Source: UMGS1387 sp045541355 | Lineage (GTDB): Bacteria > Bacillota > Clostridia > Oscillospirales > CAG-382 | Length of the DNA stretch: 64,000 nucleotides | Direction: 5' to 3' | Assembly: GCA_045541355.1 (NCBI GenBank) | Contig: JAZQIW010000053.1 | Span: 1 to 64,000 of the forward strand | Shown: piece by piece, positions 51,930-60,799 of the stretch | How the letters are laid out: each line of letters starts with the position of its first letter | Position numbering within the stretch: the first letter of the stretch is position 1 | Notes under the pieces: model-generated | The model's database searches: none | What the model was told of the DNA's origin: nothing | The model's input: only the letters and a program-made list of their open reading frames with translations | Program-made: the position numbers and the translations under genes

Positions 51930-54012
51930 CAGACGCCTGTGTATCTCCTTCAAGGGAATCAAAATAATAGTCGAAAACAGCCTTCGCAACACTTGACGCT
52001 CTCGTACTTTTATCGCCGTTTTCAACAACAACGGAAACTACAATTTCAGGGTCATCATAGGGTGCAAAACCAACAAACAATGCCGTATCACTTCCCTTTG
52101 CCACCTGAGCTGTTCCTGTCTTTCCGCCAACCTCATAGTCATAATCATCAAATACGGTTCTTGCAGTACCGTCGACAACAACTGATTTCATTGCTGATTT
52201 CAGCACATTAACAACATCTGACGGTATACTTATTTTGCTCAATATTTCAGGTTTATTCTCATAAACCGTCTCTTTTGTATAATAATTTTCAACAGATTCA
52301 AGAAGCGTAGCCTTATACCTCGTACCGCCATTTACAACCGCACACATATAAGAACAAAGCTGAAGAGGCGTAAAAGCATTGTCCGACTGCCCGATTGCTG
52401 CCTGAAGGGTATCACCGGGATTCCACAAAAGCCCTTTACTGTCTCTGTATTCGGGAGAAGCGAGAATACCGGTTGACTCAGGAACTTCTATACCTGTTTC
52501 TTTTCCAAGACCGAGAAGCGAAGCATAGTGAGTAAGGGTATCAATTCCCATATCATCGCCGACCTTATAGAAAAAATAGTTACAGGAATGTTCAATAGCC
52601 GATTTTACATTGACATATCCATGAGAGCCTCCCGTGTTGTCATATATCCAACAGTGTGGCTGGTAATCCTCATGCTTTCTGTATACACCAACGGCATTTA
52701 CAAGCGTATTTTCCGTAATTGTACCCGAACAAAGAGCGGCAATAGCTGACGCAATTTTAAACGTAGAGCCGGGCGGGTAAATGCCTTGTGTAGCTCTGTT
52801 GACAAGAGGCCGCGTTTCATCATTTACAAGAGAGTTAAATATCTCGGAATAATTATTCAAATCATAGTTTGGATAATTGGCACATACAAGGACATCTCCT
52901 GTTTTTGGCTGCATAACAACAACGCTTCCGTACTTGCAATCCTCGCCGTTTTCGGGTACGGTGTCATTTCCAAGTTCCCTTGCAAGCTCTATCTGCTCTT
53001 TAAGTGCATCCTCGGCAGCCTTTTGCATACCCGCATCAAGAGTAAGTTTCACAGAATAGCCGTTTCTGCCCGCGTCGGTAACCGATTTTCCAAGAACATT
53101 ATTGTCAGAATCTATTTCAACACTAAGCCTGCCGTCAAATCCGTGAAGATAGTCCTCAAAGGCCTTTTCAGCGCCTTCCCTGCCTATTACCGCATCATAG
53201 TCATATCCCTTGCCAACAACATACTCCTCGGTCTCCTCAGCGTAAATGGGGCTTGTTCTGCCAAGAATGTGAGAGGCAAGAGCACCTTGGTTATAATATC
53301 TTTCATCCTCTGTTGTAATTGATATACCATGCATTGAATGAAGCTGTTCGGAGACAAGAGTCCTTGTCTTTTCATCAATGTCTTTTACAATATCATATCT
53401 CGCAAGGTAATCAAAGTCACTCGTTTCCATATCGTATCTTATACCTACAAGCTTACGGTAACGACTTTGCTTCTTTTGCGTCTCATCAACACCATATCGA
53501 TCACAAAGATAATCATAAAGAGCACTTTTATCTGAAATAAACTCCGATTCCTCAAGCTCATTATTCTTTGCAAATTTTTTTAGCATCTTTACTTTTGTAT
53601 CATCAAAAATATACTCTTCATCGAGAGTATAAGGATAAACTTTGGAAACAGGAAGATTATCTACAAGTTCAATGGAGTTTTTTGAGCAAAACTCAATAAA
53701 AGAAAGCAAAACTGTATTATAGTCATCACTGTCTATTGTTGTTTTATCAATACTGATGTTATATATTTTTTTATTTGATACAAGGAGCTTGCCGTTTCTG
53801 TCATAAATCTGACCTCTGCTCATTTCCAATGTCTGGGTCCTATATGTTTTGGGAACAGCAATTGATGAATAATACTCGGTTTTCAAAACCTGCAAATCAA
53901 AAAGCTTAAACAAAAACATAAGGATAAACACACCGAAAAGTACCGATAAGATAACAATTCTCAGAATATCTATGCTTCTGTTTAATGTGCGTTTATCCTT
54001 ATGCTTTAACAT
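51922..54012 (-). CDS. Penicillin-binding protein 2 (class B transpeptidase, MrdA-like)
   Basis: This 696-residue wall-crosslinking enzyme has one N-terminal membrane helix (18-42), a dimerisation domain with RGQIYDRNGKLL near 65, and a transpeptidase domain with active-site PPGSTFK near 415, SCN in EHSCNYFF near 468 and KTG in VGGKTGTAQ near 628. The length and motif order fit PBP2/PBP3 types used for elongation or sporulation. It is part of the mtnN-rpoD-dnaG gene run. Substrate-level target is peptidoglycan. Confidence 0.94.
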   Translation of the reverse strand: MLKHKDKRTLNRSIDILRIVILSVLFGVFILMFLFKLFDLQVLKTEYYSSIAVPKTYRTQTLEMSRGQIYDRNGKLLVSNKKIYNISIDKTTIDSDDYNTVLLSFIEFCSKNSIELVDNLPVSKVYPYTLDEEYIFDDTKVKMLKKFAKNNELEESEFISDKSALYDYLCDRYGVDETQKKQSRYRKLVGIRYDMETSDFDYLARYDIVKDIDEKTRTLVSEQLHSMHGISITTEDERYYNQGALASHILGRTSPIYAEETEEYVVGKGYDYDAVIGREGAEKAFEDYLHGFDGRLSVEIDSDNNVLGKSVTDAGRNGYSVKLTLDAGMQKAAEDALKEQIELARELGNDTVPENGEDCKYGSVVVMQPKTGDVLVCANYPNYDLNNYSEIFNSLVNDETRPLVNRATQGIYPPGSTFKIASAIAALCSGTITENTLVNAVGVYRKHEDYQPHCWIYDNTGGSHGYVNVKSAIEHSCNYFFYKVGDDMGIDTLTHYASLLGLGKETGIEVPESTGILASPEYRDSKGLLWNPGDTLQAAIGQSDNAFTPLQLCSYMCAVVNGGTRYKATLLESVENYYTKETVYENKPEILSKISIPSDVVNVLKSAMKSVVVDGTARTVFDDYDYEVGGKTGTAQVAKGSDTALFVGFAPYDDPEIVVSVVVENGDKSTRASSVAKAVFDYYFDSLEGDTQASDE

Positions 54013-54031
54013 TTTTCCACTCCGTAATAAA

Positions 54032-54709
54032 CTAAAGGTTTTTAATTATGTCTGAAACAACAAAGCTCGCACGCTTTGCTGCAATCTCCGCCATTTCCTG
54101 AAAGGACATATCTGCTTTTTCATCAGCATTATCACTCATTGCTCTTATAACAAGGAAAGGTACCTTGTTCAGTACACAAACATGAGCAACCGCCGCACCC
54201 TCCATTTCAGTACACAACGCGTTATAATCATTTCTGAGTTTTGCAACAACTGCGCTGTCCTCAACAAACATATCGCCCGTCACAATCATGCCCGTGTCAT
54301 ACTTAAACTTGTCATCATCAATCTTGGAGCACGCTGCCTCTGCAAGAGAAACAAGCTTCTCATCGGCAGCAAACACAGACGTGTGCGGAGCATAATCCTC
54401 AAGAACGCTTATGGGGTATAAATCGTGGTATGTAAGCTTTTCCGATATGACAATATCGCAAACACCAAGATGCTTACAGGTACAGCCTGCAACACCGGAA
54501 TTTATAACATAATCGACATCAAATAGATCAATAAGTCTCTGGGTGTTAGCGGCGGCATTTACCTTCCCGACACCTACAAGACTAATATAAATATCGCAAT
54601 TGTCGCTTTTTCCCTTATATATTCCGTAAAACTCAGTCTCAACCGCTGAAAAATCGCGGCAGAATTCTACCATTTCACAGTCAAGAGCTGCAATTATTCC
54701 TACTTTCAT
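54032..54709 (-). CDS. mtnN: 5'-methylthioadenosine/S-adenosylhomocysteine nucleosidase
   Basis: This 225-residue enzyme cleaves adenine from MTA and SAH. It begins MKVGIIAALDCEMVEF, which holds the conserved Glu. The substrate region VINSGVAGC is near 72, and CTEMEGAAVAHVC near 167 and the catalytic Asp in VIRAMSDNAD near 192 are typical. I chose the ATG at 54709 after TTGGAG. It lies between rpoD and the PBP gene and probably shares their transcript. Confidence 0.95.
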   Translation of the reverse strand: MKVGIIAALDCEMVEFCRDFSAVETEFYGIYKGKSDNCDIYISLVGVGKVNAAANTQRLIDLFDVDYVINSGVAGCTCKHLGVCDIVISEKLTYHDLYPISVLEDYAPHTSVFAADEKLVSLAEAACSKIDDDKFKYDTGMIVTGDMFVEDSAVVAKLRNDYNALCTEMEGAAVAHVCVLNKVPFLVIRAMSDNADEKADMSFQEMAEIAAKRASFVVSDIIKNL

Positions 54710-54721
54710 AAAATTCTCCAA

Positions 54722-56023
54722 TTAATCAAGATAGTCTCTGAGTCTCTTTGAACGGCTGGGGTGACGAAGCTTTCTGAGAGCCTTTGCTTCAATCTGGCGG
54801 ATACGCTCACGAGTAATATTAAACACCTTACCAACCTCTTCAAGCGTTCTTGTTCTGCCGTCCTCAAGACCAAATCTGAGCTTTAAAACGTGCTCTTCTC
54901 TTGGGGTAAGAGTATGAAGCACTTCACAAAGCTGCTCTCTGAGAAGTGTATAAGAAGCCGCCTCAGCCGGTGCAGGAGCATCATCGTCGGGAATAAAGTC
55001 GCCAAGATGGCTATCCTCTTCTTCACCGATAGGTGTCTCAAGACTTACAGGCTCCTGAGCAAGCTTCATTATGTCTCTGACCTTTTCAACGCTCATATTC
55101 ATTTTAGCAGCAATTTCCTCGGTAGATGCCTCATGACCAAGCTCCTGAAGAAGCTGTCTTGAAACTCTTAATACCTTGTTAATGGTTTCAACCATATGAA
55201 CAGGAATTCTGATTGTACGTGCCTGGTCAGCAATTGCACGTGTGATAGCCTGTCTTATCCACCAAGTCGCATAGGTCGAGAACTTATATCCCTTAGTATA
55301 GTCAAACTTTTCAACAGCCTTCATGAGACCGAGATTTCCCTCCTGAATAAGGTCAAGGAAGAACATACCTCTGCCTACATATCTTTTCGCGATGCTGACA
55401 ACAAGTCTGAGGTTACTTTCAACAAGCTTTTGCTTTGCGTTTTCATCGCCGCCTGCCATTTTCTCAGCAAGGTCAAGCTCCTGCTCTGTGCTGAGAAGGT
55501 CCACCTTACCGATTTCCTTAAGATACATCTTTACAGGGTCATCAATAATGAGACCGTCCTGAGCAACGAGACTGTCAGAATCCTCATCACCATCATAGCC
55601 CGAAATATTATCTACATTTGCAAGTCCCGATTCAATGTCACTGAAATTATCATCTGTATAGCCTGTTACCTCAATACCGAGATTTTCAATTGTTTCCATG
55701 AGCTTTTCCATGTTTTCAACGTCAAGCTCTTCCTCGTCAAGAACCTCAAGAATCTCCTCATTGGTAAGCGAGCCCTTTGCTTTGCCCTTTTCAAGAAGTT
55801 CCTGAATATCGTTTTTCCTCTTGGGTGCTTCTGCCTTTTCCTCAGAGCTGTTCTTAGATGCCTTGTTGGAACGTCTTTTTTTGCCTGTCTCTTTCTTTTC
55901 CTCCGCAGCTTCTTCAACAGCTTCCACTGCCGTTTCTTCCGTCACAAGCTCTTGTGAAACAACAGCTTCTTCAACCTTTACCGCATCAAGTGCTTCGATC
56001 TCTGCAACCTTTTTCTTTGCCAT
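54722..56023 (-). CDS. rpoD: RNA polymerase primary sigma factor RpoD/SigA
   Basis: This 433-residue protein is the housekeeping sigma. Region 1.2 is near residue 160 (VAQDGLIIDDPVKMYLKEIG), region 2 has GNLGLMKAVEKFDYTKGYKFSTYATWWIRQAI near 230-265, region 3 follows, and region 4.2 carries ITRERIRQIEAKALRKLRHP at 405-424. The N-terminal 90 residues are Glu/Lys/Val-rich and low-complexity. I chose the ATG at 56023 after AAAGGATG. It follows dnaG by 42 nt, a classical macromolecular synthesis pairing. Confidence 0.97.
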   Translation of the reverse strand: MAKKKVAEIEALDAVKVEEAVVSQELVTEETAVEAVEEAAEEKKETGKKRRSNKASKNSSEEKAEAPKRKNDIQELLEKGKAKGSLTNEEILEVLDEEELDVENMEKLMETIENLGIEVTGYTDDNFSDIESGLANVDNISGYDGDEDSDSLVAQDGLIIDDPVKMYLKEIGKVDLLSTEQELDLAEKMAGGDENAKQKLVESNLRLVVSIAKRYVGRGMFFLDLIQEGNLGLMKAVEKFDYTKGYKFSTYATWWIRQAITRAIADQARTIRIPVHMVETINKVLRVSRQLLQELGHEASTEEIAAKMNMSVEKVRDIMKLAQEPVSLETPIGEEEDSHLGDFIPDDDAPAPAEAASYTLLREQLCEVLHTLTPREEHVLKLRFGLEDGRTRTLEEVGKVFNITRERIRQIEAKALRKLRHPSRSKRLRDYLD

Positions 56024-56065
56024 TATATACATCCTTTCAGCCTCACGGCTACAATATTTAACAAT

Positions 56066-57868
56066 TTAATTTTTAACACCTTTATCCTGACGAGCCTTCG
56101 ATATCAGGGAAATCAAATCTTCATCGGAAGATATTTTTTGGCGGGAAGACAAAAGACGCATTTTTTCGCGTTTAAGCGATGCAATCTGCTCATTTAGAGC
56201 GCTTGTTCCGTTAGCAGAAAGCGTCGTTCTTCTATGCCTCATATCAAAAATTCTAGACATTTCCTCGGGTGTGAAAATTTCATTCAGACTTGACAAATCC
56301 GTTTCGCCCGTTGAATAAACACTGTTTATTGCTTCAAAAACCCGCCTGCTGAACGCAGTAACAAAATCATCACCCGAAATTCCGTCGCATTTTGAATACT
56401 CTTCAGGCATAAGCATAATGATTCCGAGAAGCCGTTCTTCAATCTCGACTGCCATCGGGCAGGAAACCGCTTCGGGATTTATCTTATCATCAAAATGAAG
56501 TGTTTTCTTTTCTGTATCGGCACGCACAGCCGATGAAGATTTTGCGCTGTTTTTACGTTTATTCTTATTGACAATGCCGGATATACTCTCAGCCTTTATG
56601 CCTGATATTTCAGAAAGGCGCTGTATGTATATATCTCTCTTTACCTCAGAATAAATACCTGAAATAATCTTACAGCATTCCTCCATAGCTCTTAGCTTTT
56701 CGTCGGCATCCTGCATATTATATTTAGAGAGAATACCGTTTAACTTGAAGTCTATCTGTCCGACAGAACCCGAAAGAAGTTTTGAAAATGCCTGAGGTCC
56801 AAACTTCTTAATATACTCATCGGGGTCCTTTGCCCCTTCCATGCGGATAATTTTTGTTTCAACGCCCACTTCGTTTAGAAGCGTCATTGCCTTATCGGCA
56901 GCTTTTTTTCCGGCATCATCGCTGTCATACGCAAGAAAAGCGGTTTTTGCATATCGTGCCACAACCCTTGCATGCTCAGAGGTTATAGCAGTACCCAAAG
57001 TCGCAACGGCGTTTGTGAAACCAGCCTGATGCATTGCAATTACATCCATATAACCTTCGCACAGAATAATTTCTCCGCTTTTGACAAAATCCGATTTAAT
57101 ATTTCCAAGCAAAGCCTCTTTTGCATAATTCAGTGCAAACAGATTCTTTCCCTTTCGGAACACAACGGTATCTGATGAGTTTAAGTACTTGGGCTTTGAA
57201 TCATCCATAACACGACCGCCAAAGGCTATAACATTTCCCGAGGTATCAATTATGGGAAATATAATTCTATTCCTGAACATATCAAAGGGCTTACCTGTTT
57301 TTTGAGAAATACCGCAAAGGAAGTTTTCTTTTATTTCATCCTTTGTGTAGCCAAGTGAAGACAATTTATTAAACAAATCATAAAAATCGTTTTTTGCAAA
57401 GCCAAGACCAAACCGAGTGACTGTTGTTTTGGAAAGCTGTCGGTCGGCAAGATATTTCCGTGCTTCTGCTCCATCGGCTCCGACAAGATTTTCATAAAAA
57501 ATTCTTGCAGCTGCTTTATTCATTGAAAAAGCTCGTTCCCTCGAAAGCTTTGGTTTTTCAGCATTTGAATAACGTCTGTCATCCTGAGGCACAGTCATGC
57601 CGCATCTGTCAGCAAGAAAATTCACGGCATCCCTGTAATCAAGGTTTTCGATTCTCATAATAAAGGTAATTACATCACCGCCCGCTCCGCATCCAAAGCA
57701 ATGAAAATTATCCTCAAACACCGTAAAAGAAGGCGTTTTTTCACTATGAAACGGACATCTGCCGGTCTGATTTCTCCCTGCCCTTTTCAGTTCAACATAA
57801 CGCGATACAACATCGGAAATGGGAGAACGCATTTTTAGTTCCTGTATAAACCCTTGCGGATATGCCAC
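56066..57868 (-). CDS. dnaG: DNA primase
   Basis: This 600-residue enzyme lays RNA primers at the replication fork. The N-terminal zinc site is CPFHSEKTPSFTV with CFGCGAGGD (residues 35-62), then the Toprim catalytic core with LCEGYMDVIAMHQAG near 262 and AYDSDDAGKKAA near 313. The C-terminal helicase-binding part is less conserved. I chose a GTG at 57868 eight bases after GGAGG; an earlier GTG at 57877 is inside the ribosome site. It lies between dgt and rpoD. Confidence 0.97.
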   Translation of the reverse strand: MAYPQGFIQELKMRSPISDVVSRYVELKRAGRNQTGRCPFHSEKTPSFTVFEDNFHCFGCGAGGDVITFIMRIENLDYRDAVNFLADRCGMTVPQDDRRYSNAEKPKLSRERAFSMNKAAARIFYENLVGADGAEARKYLADRQLSKTTVTRFGLGFAKNDFYDLFNKLSSLGYTKDEIKENFLCGISQKTGKPFDMFRNRIIFPIIDTSGNVIAFGGRVMDDSKPKYLNSSDTVVFRKGKNLFALNYAKEALLGNIKSDFVKSGEIILCEGYMDVIAMHQAGFTNAVATLGTAITSEHARVVARYAKTAFLAYDSDDAGKKAADKAMTLLNEVGVETKIIRMEGAKDPDEYIKKFGPQAFSKLLSGSVGQIDFKLNGILSKYNMQDADEKLRAMEECCKIISGIYSEVKRDIYIQRLSEISGIKAESISGIVNKNKRKNSAKSSSAVRADTEKKTLHFDDKINPEAVSCPMAVEIEERLLGIIMLMPEEYSKCDGISGDDFVTAFSRRVFEAINSVYSTGETDLSSLNEIFTPEEMSRIFDMRHRRTTLSANGTSALNEQIASLKREKMRLLSSRQKISSDEDLISLISKARQDKGVKN

Positions 57869-57900
57869 GTTTCCCACCTCCTAAAAAACCTAAAATTAAA

Positions 57901-58932
57901 TCAAAGAATTGCCCATTTTTTTGGTATAAACAAATTTTGAAAAGTCTGAACGGCGAATCTATCCGTCATGCAGGCAAGATAATCGCAAACAGCTCTTTCT
58001 ATGCTGCCGCCAAACTCAAGACTCTTCCTATATTCAAGCGGTATCTTACCTGTATTCTTACAGAAGTATTCATACATCTTATTAATCATATCACACGCTT
58101 TTGTTTCTTCACTCTTGGCGACGGGATTAAAATACACGTTTTCAAACAAAAACTCTCTTAGTGCCATTGTACTGTCATACATATTTGCTTCCATAGCAAC
58201 AACGGCAACACCGTTTTTGAAATTCCTTGAGGTCGCGCGGATAACACTTTTAACCATTGTATCAATTCTGGTACTGTGAGTATCACCCAAAACGGCTCTC
58301 AGACCAAAAGGTATGTCTTTGTTACTAAGAACTCCTGCTCTTACAGCATCATCAATATCATGGTTAATATAAGCAATTCTGTCGGCAAGCTTTATAATCA
58401 TTCCTTCAGGAGTTTTTGCATCAATCGAGCCCGTATGACAAAGTATACCGTCTCGAACCTCATTGGTAAGATTAAGACCATTGCCGTCTCGTTCAATCAA
58501 ATCTACTACTCTAAGGCTTTGCTCATTATGCTTAAACCCGTCGGGGCAAAGCTTATTAAGCTCCCTTTCACCAGCGTGACCGAAGGGTGTATGTCCAAGG
58601 TCATGTCCGAGTGCTATTGCTTCGGTCAAATCCTCATTCAGACGAAGAGACCTTGCTATTGTTCTTGCAATCTGAGACACCTCGAGGGTATGAGTAAGTC
58701 TTGTACGGTAGTGGTCGCCCTCGGGCGAAAGAAAGCACTGGGTTTTATGCATAAGACGTCTGAAGGATTTTGAATGAATAATCCTGTCCCTATCCCTCAT
58801 AAAAGGCGTTCTAAGATCAGCACCTTCGTCGTTTTCCTGACGCAGTCTTCCTTTTGTAGCAGAAGACAAGGTTGCATATTCACACAGCATATGTTTTTCA
58901 ATTTCATTATATCCATTCAAAAGCTCGGTCAT
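57901..58932 (-). CDS. dgt: Deoxyguanosinetriphosphate triphosphohydrolase-like HD protein
   Basis: This 343-residue HD-superfamily enzyme probably hydrolyses dNTPs to nucleoside plus triphosphate. The HD metal site is built from FLSPEGDHYRTRLTHTLEVS near 65, then AIALGHDLGHTPFGHAGE near 105, and later NHDIDDAVRAG near 195. I chose the ATG at 58932, six bases after GGGGTG, which overlaps an in-frame GTG at 58941. It stands just before dnaG, a placement common in Clostridia. Confidence 0.94.
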   Translation of the reverse strand: MTELLNGYNEIEKHMLCEYATLSSATKGRLRQENDEGADLRTPFMRDRDRIIHSKSFRRLMHKTQCFLSPEGDHYRTRLTHTLEVSQIARTIARSLRLNEDLTEAIALGHDLGHTPFGHAGERELNKLCPDGFKHNEQSLRVVDLIERDGNGLNLTNEVRDGILCHTGSIDAKTPEGMIIKLADRIAYINHDIDDAVRAGVLSNKDIPFGLRAVLGDTHSTRIDTMVKSVIRATSRNFKNGVAVVAMEANMYDSTMALREFLFENVYFNPVAKSEETKACDMINKMYEYFCKNTGKIPLEYRKSLEFGGSIERAVCDYLACMTDRFAVQTFQNLFIPKKWAIL

Positions 58933-59025
58933 CTTAGTCACCCCTTTACTGTCTTATACACCAAAAAAAAGAAAAACACTTTTTTTCATTCAAAAAAATC
59001 GACGTATTAACAGATTATTTTCTTT

Positions 59026-60381
59026 TTATTCTTCAAATACAAATTCTTTATACATTCCGTAGCATTTTTCATCAACAACCGCCTCTACAACAACTCCGTT
59101 GTCCGTATACTCCGTGCTATTGACAAGGGCATTTGTATACAAAATATTGACTGCCCCCTGTTTATCAAAGGGAAACAGGAACTTAACAGTCCTTTTTGCC
59201 TTTGAAAGAATTTCATCAATCATTTCAAGCAAATTATCAACGCCCGTGCCGTCCTTAGCAGAAATGCATACGGAATCATGAGCAAGCAAGGCTTGTCTCT
59301 CGGGTACAACCTCAAGCCTGTCGCATTTATTAAAAACATAAACAGTCGGCTTATCTGCGGCATCAAGCTGTGAAAGAATTTGCTCTGTTACCATAGTTTT
59401 TTCCTTGGCGTTTTCGTCAGAAGCATCCACAACAATAAGCACAATATCTGCATATCTGACCTCATCAAGTGTTGATTTAAAAGCCTCAACAAGCTGATGC
59501 GGAAGCCTCGAAATAAAACCGACTGTATCCGACAAAAGAATGTTTCTGCCAGAGGGCAAAGAAAGCTTCCTGACGGTCGGATCAAGAGTTGCAAAAAGCT
59601 TATCCTCTGCAAGAATATTTGCATCAGTAAGATAATTCAAGAGAGTTGACTTTCCTGCATTGGTATAGCCTGAAATGACTGCCAACGGAACATTACTTTT
59701 CATTCTTTTACTACGCTTTATACCCCTGTCTTTCTCCATTTCTTCAAGGGCTCTTTTAAGTGCAAGTATTCTTCTTTGAATATGTCTCTTATCCGTCTCA
59801 AGCTTTGTCTCGCCCGGACCTCTTGCACCAATGCTTCCGCTTGTACCGCCCTGTCTTGACAAATTTATGCCGTTACCGGTCAGACGCGGTGCCGTATATT
59901 TAAGCTGTGCTATTTCAACCTGAAGCTTACCTTCCCCTGTTACGGCGTGCTTTGCGAATATATCAAGTATGAGCATTGTTCGGTCAATGACCTTAACCTT
60001 ACCCTTATTTTCATTTTCAAAGCAATTATCTATTTCCTTTTCAAGGTTTCTTATTTGAGACGGAGAAAGCTCGCCGTCGATAACAACAAGAGAAACGGAG
60101 TTATCAGCACACAGCTTTCCTGCCTCAACAGCCTTTCCGTAGCCAATATACGTTGCGGCATCGGGACTTTGACGACACTGAGTAATTCTGAAAAAGCGGG
60201 AGTTTACGGCATCGTCGCCTATTGATGTTTCTGCAAGAAGCTGCAGCTCATCAAGAGATGAATTACATTCAGATGCGTAATCATTATCGGAATATATTGC
60301 ACAAAGCAAGACATTCACATTTTCTTTTATCTCGGTTTCATGCACCTTTTCATTTTTAACTGCGTTTTCATCTACAAACAT
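59026..60381 (-). CDS. hflX: Ribosome-associated GTPase HflX
   Basis: This 451-residue GTPase can split stalled ribosomes. The N-terminal HflX domain includes PDAATYIGYGKAVEAG near 73; the linker has SGSIGARGPGETKLETDKR near 180. The GTP-binding G1 motif is ISGYTNAGKSTLL near 233, G3 DTVGFI near 280, G4 NKCD near 347 and G5 ISAKDGTG near 370. Length fits the family. It is separated from the adjacent dgt gene by about 90 nt. Confidence 0.97.
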   Translation of the reverse strand: MFVDENAVKNEKVHETEIKENVNVLLCAIYSDNDYASECNSSLDELQLLAETSIGDDAVNSRFFRITQCRQSPDAATYIGYGKAVEAGKLCADNSVSLVVIDGELSPSQIRNLEKEIDNCFENENKGKVKVIDRTMLILDIFAKHAVTGEGKLQVEIAQLKYTAPRLTGNGINLSRQGGTSGSIGARGPGETKLETDKRHIQRRILALKRALEEMEKDRGIKRSKRMKSNVPLAVISGYTNAGKSTLLNYLTDANILAEDKLFATLDPTVRKLSLPSGRNILLSDTVGFISRLPHQLVEAFKSTLDEVRYADIVLIVVDASDENAKEKTMVTEQILSQLDAADKPTVYVFNKCDRLEVVPERQALLAHDSVCISAKDGTGVDNLLEMIDEILSKAKRTVKFLFPFDKQGAVNILYTNALVNSTEYTDNGVVVEAVVDEKCYGMYKEFVFEE

Positions 60382-60443
60382 AAATTTATCCTTTCAAGAT
60401 AAAACCTTTTCCTGACGCATATGCTATATAAAGGAGTGACAAT

Positions 60444-60743
60444 ATGAGAATATGTACACTTAGTGAGCTTAGCAAAAAGGAAGTTATTAGCTGTATGGAC
60501 TGCTCAAGATTGGGATTTATAACAGACTGCGAAATTCAGCTTGAGAACGCACAAATAGTCGCGATTATAGTTGAAGAGCAAAGCAGCTTCTTCAATTTCT
60601 TCAAGAGAAAAACAATACGAATTCCTTGGGAATGCATCAAAAAAATCGGTGAGGATTTAATTATTGCAGACTATTTAAAACCCATACAAGAGCAGATACC
60701 TGAGCACAAAGGGAGCTTTTTAAAGAATCTTTTTAAAAGCTAA
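60444..60743 (+). CDS. YlmC/YmxH-family PRC-barrel protein
   Basis: This 99-residue protein has a PRC-barrel fold, seen in ELSKKEVISCMDCSRLGFITD and the IRIPWECIKKIGEDLIIAD segment. Members of this family (YlmC/YmxH) occur mainly in spore-forming Firmicutes and are linked to sporulation, though the function is not established. AAGGAG precedes the ATG. It stands alone between hflX (divergent) and the decarboxylase operon (convergent). Confidence 0.86.
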   Translation: MRICTLSELSKKEVISCMDCSRLGFITDCEIQLENAQIVAIIVEEQSSFFNFFKRKTIRIPWECIKKIGEDLIIADYLKPIQEQIPEHKGSFLKNLFKS

Positions 60744-60787
60744 AGGCTGTAATTGCGAAATGTAGAACAGTCACACAATCACAGCCT
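60744..60787. terminator. Convergent-end inverted repeat, possible weak terminator
   Basis: AGGCTGTAATTG and CAATCACAGCCT form a 12-bp stem with one mismatch around a 20-nt loop between the YlmC-type gene and the decarboxylase alpha gene. Neither side has a strong U-tract, so it is a weak or partial terminator. Confidence 0.45.
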
Positions 60788-60799
60788 GATAATCAATAA

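Noticed and set aside
55196..55957. Long open frame on the plus strand opposite rpoD
   Set aside because: It lies wholly antisense to rpoD, has no ribosome site or family features, and is explained by codon bias of the real gene.
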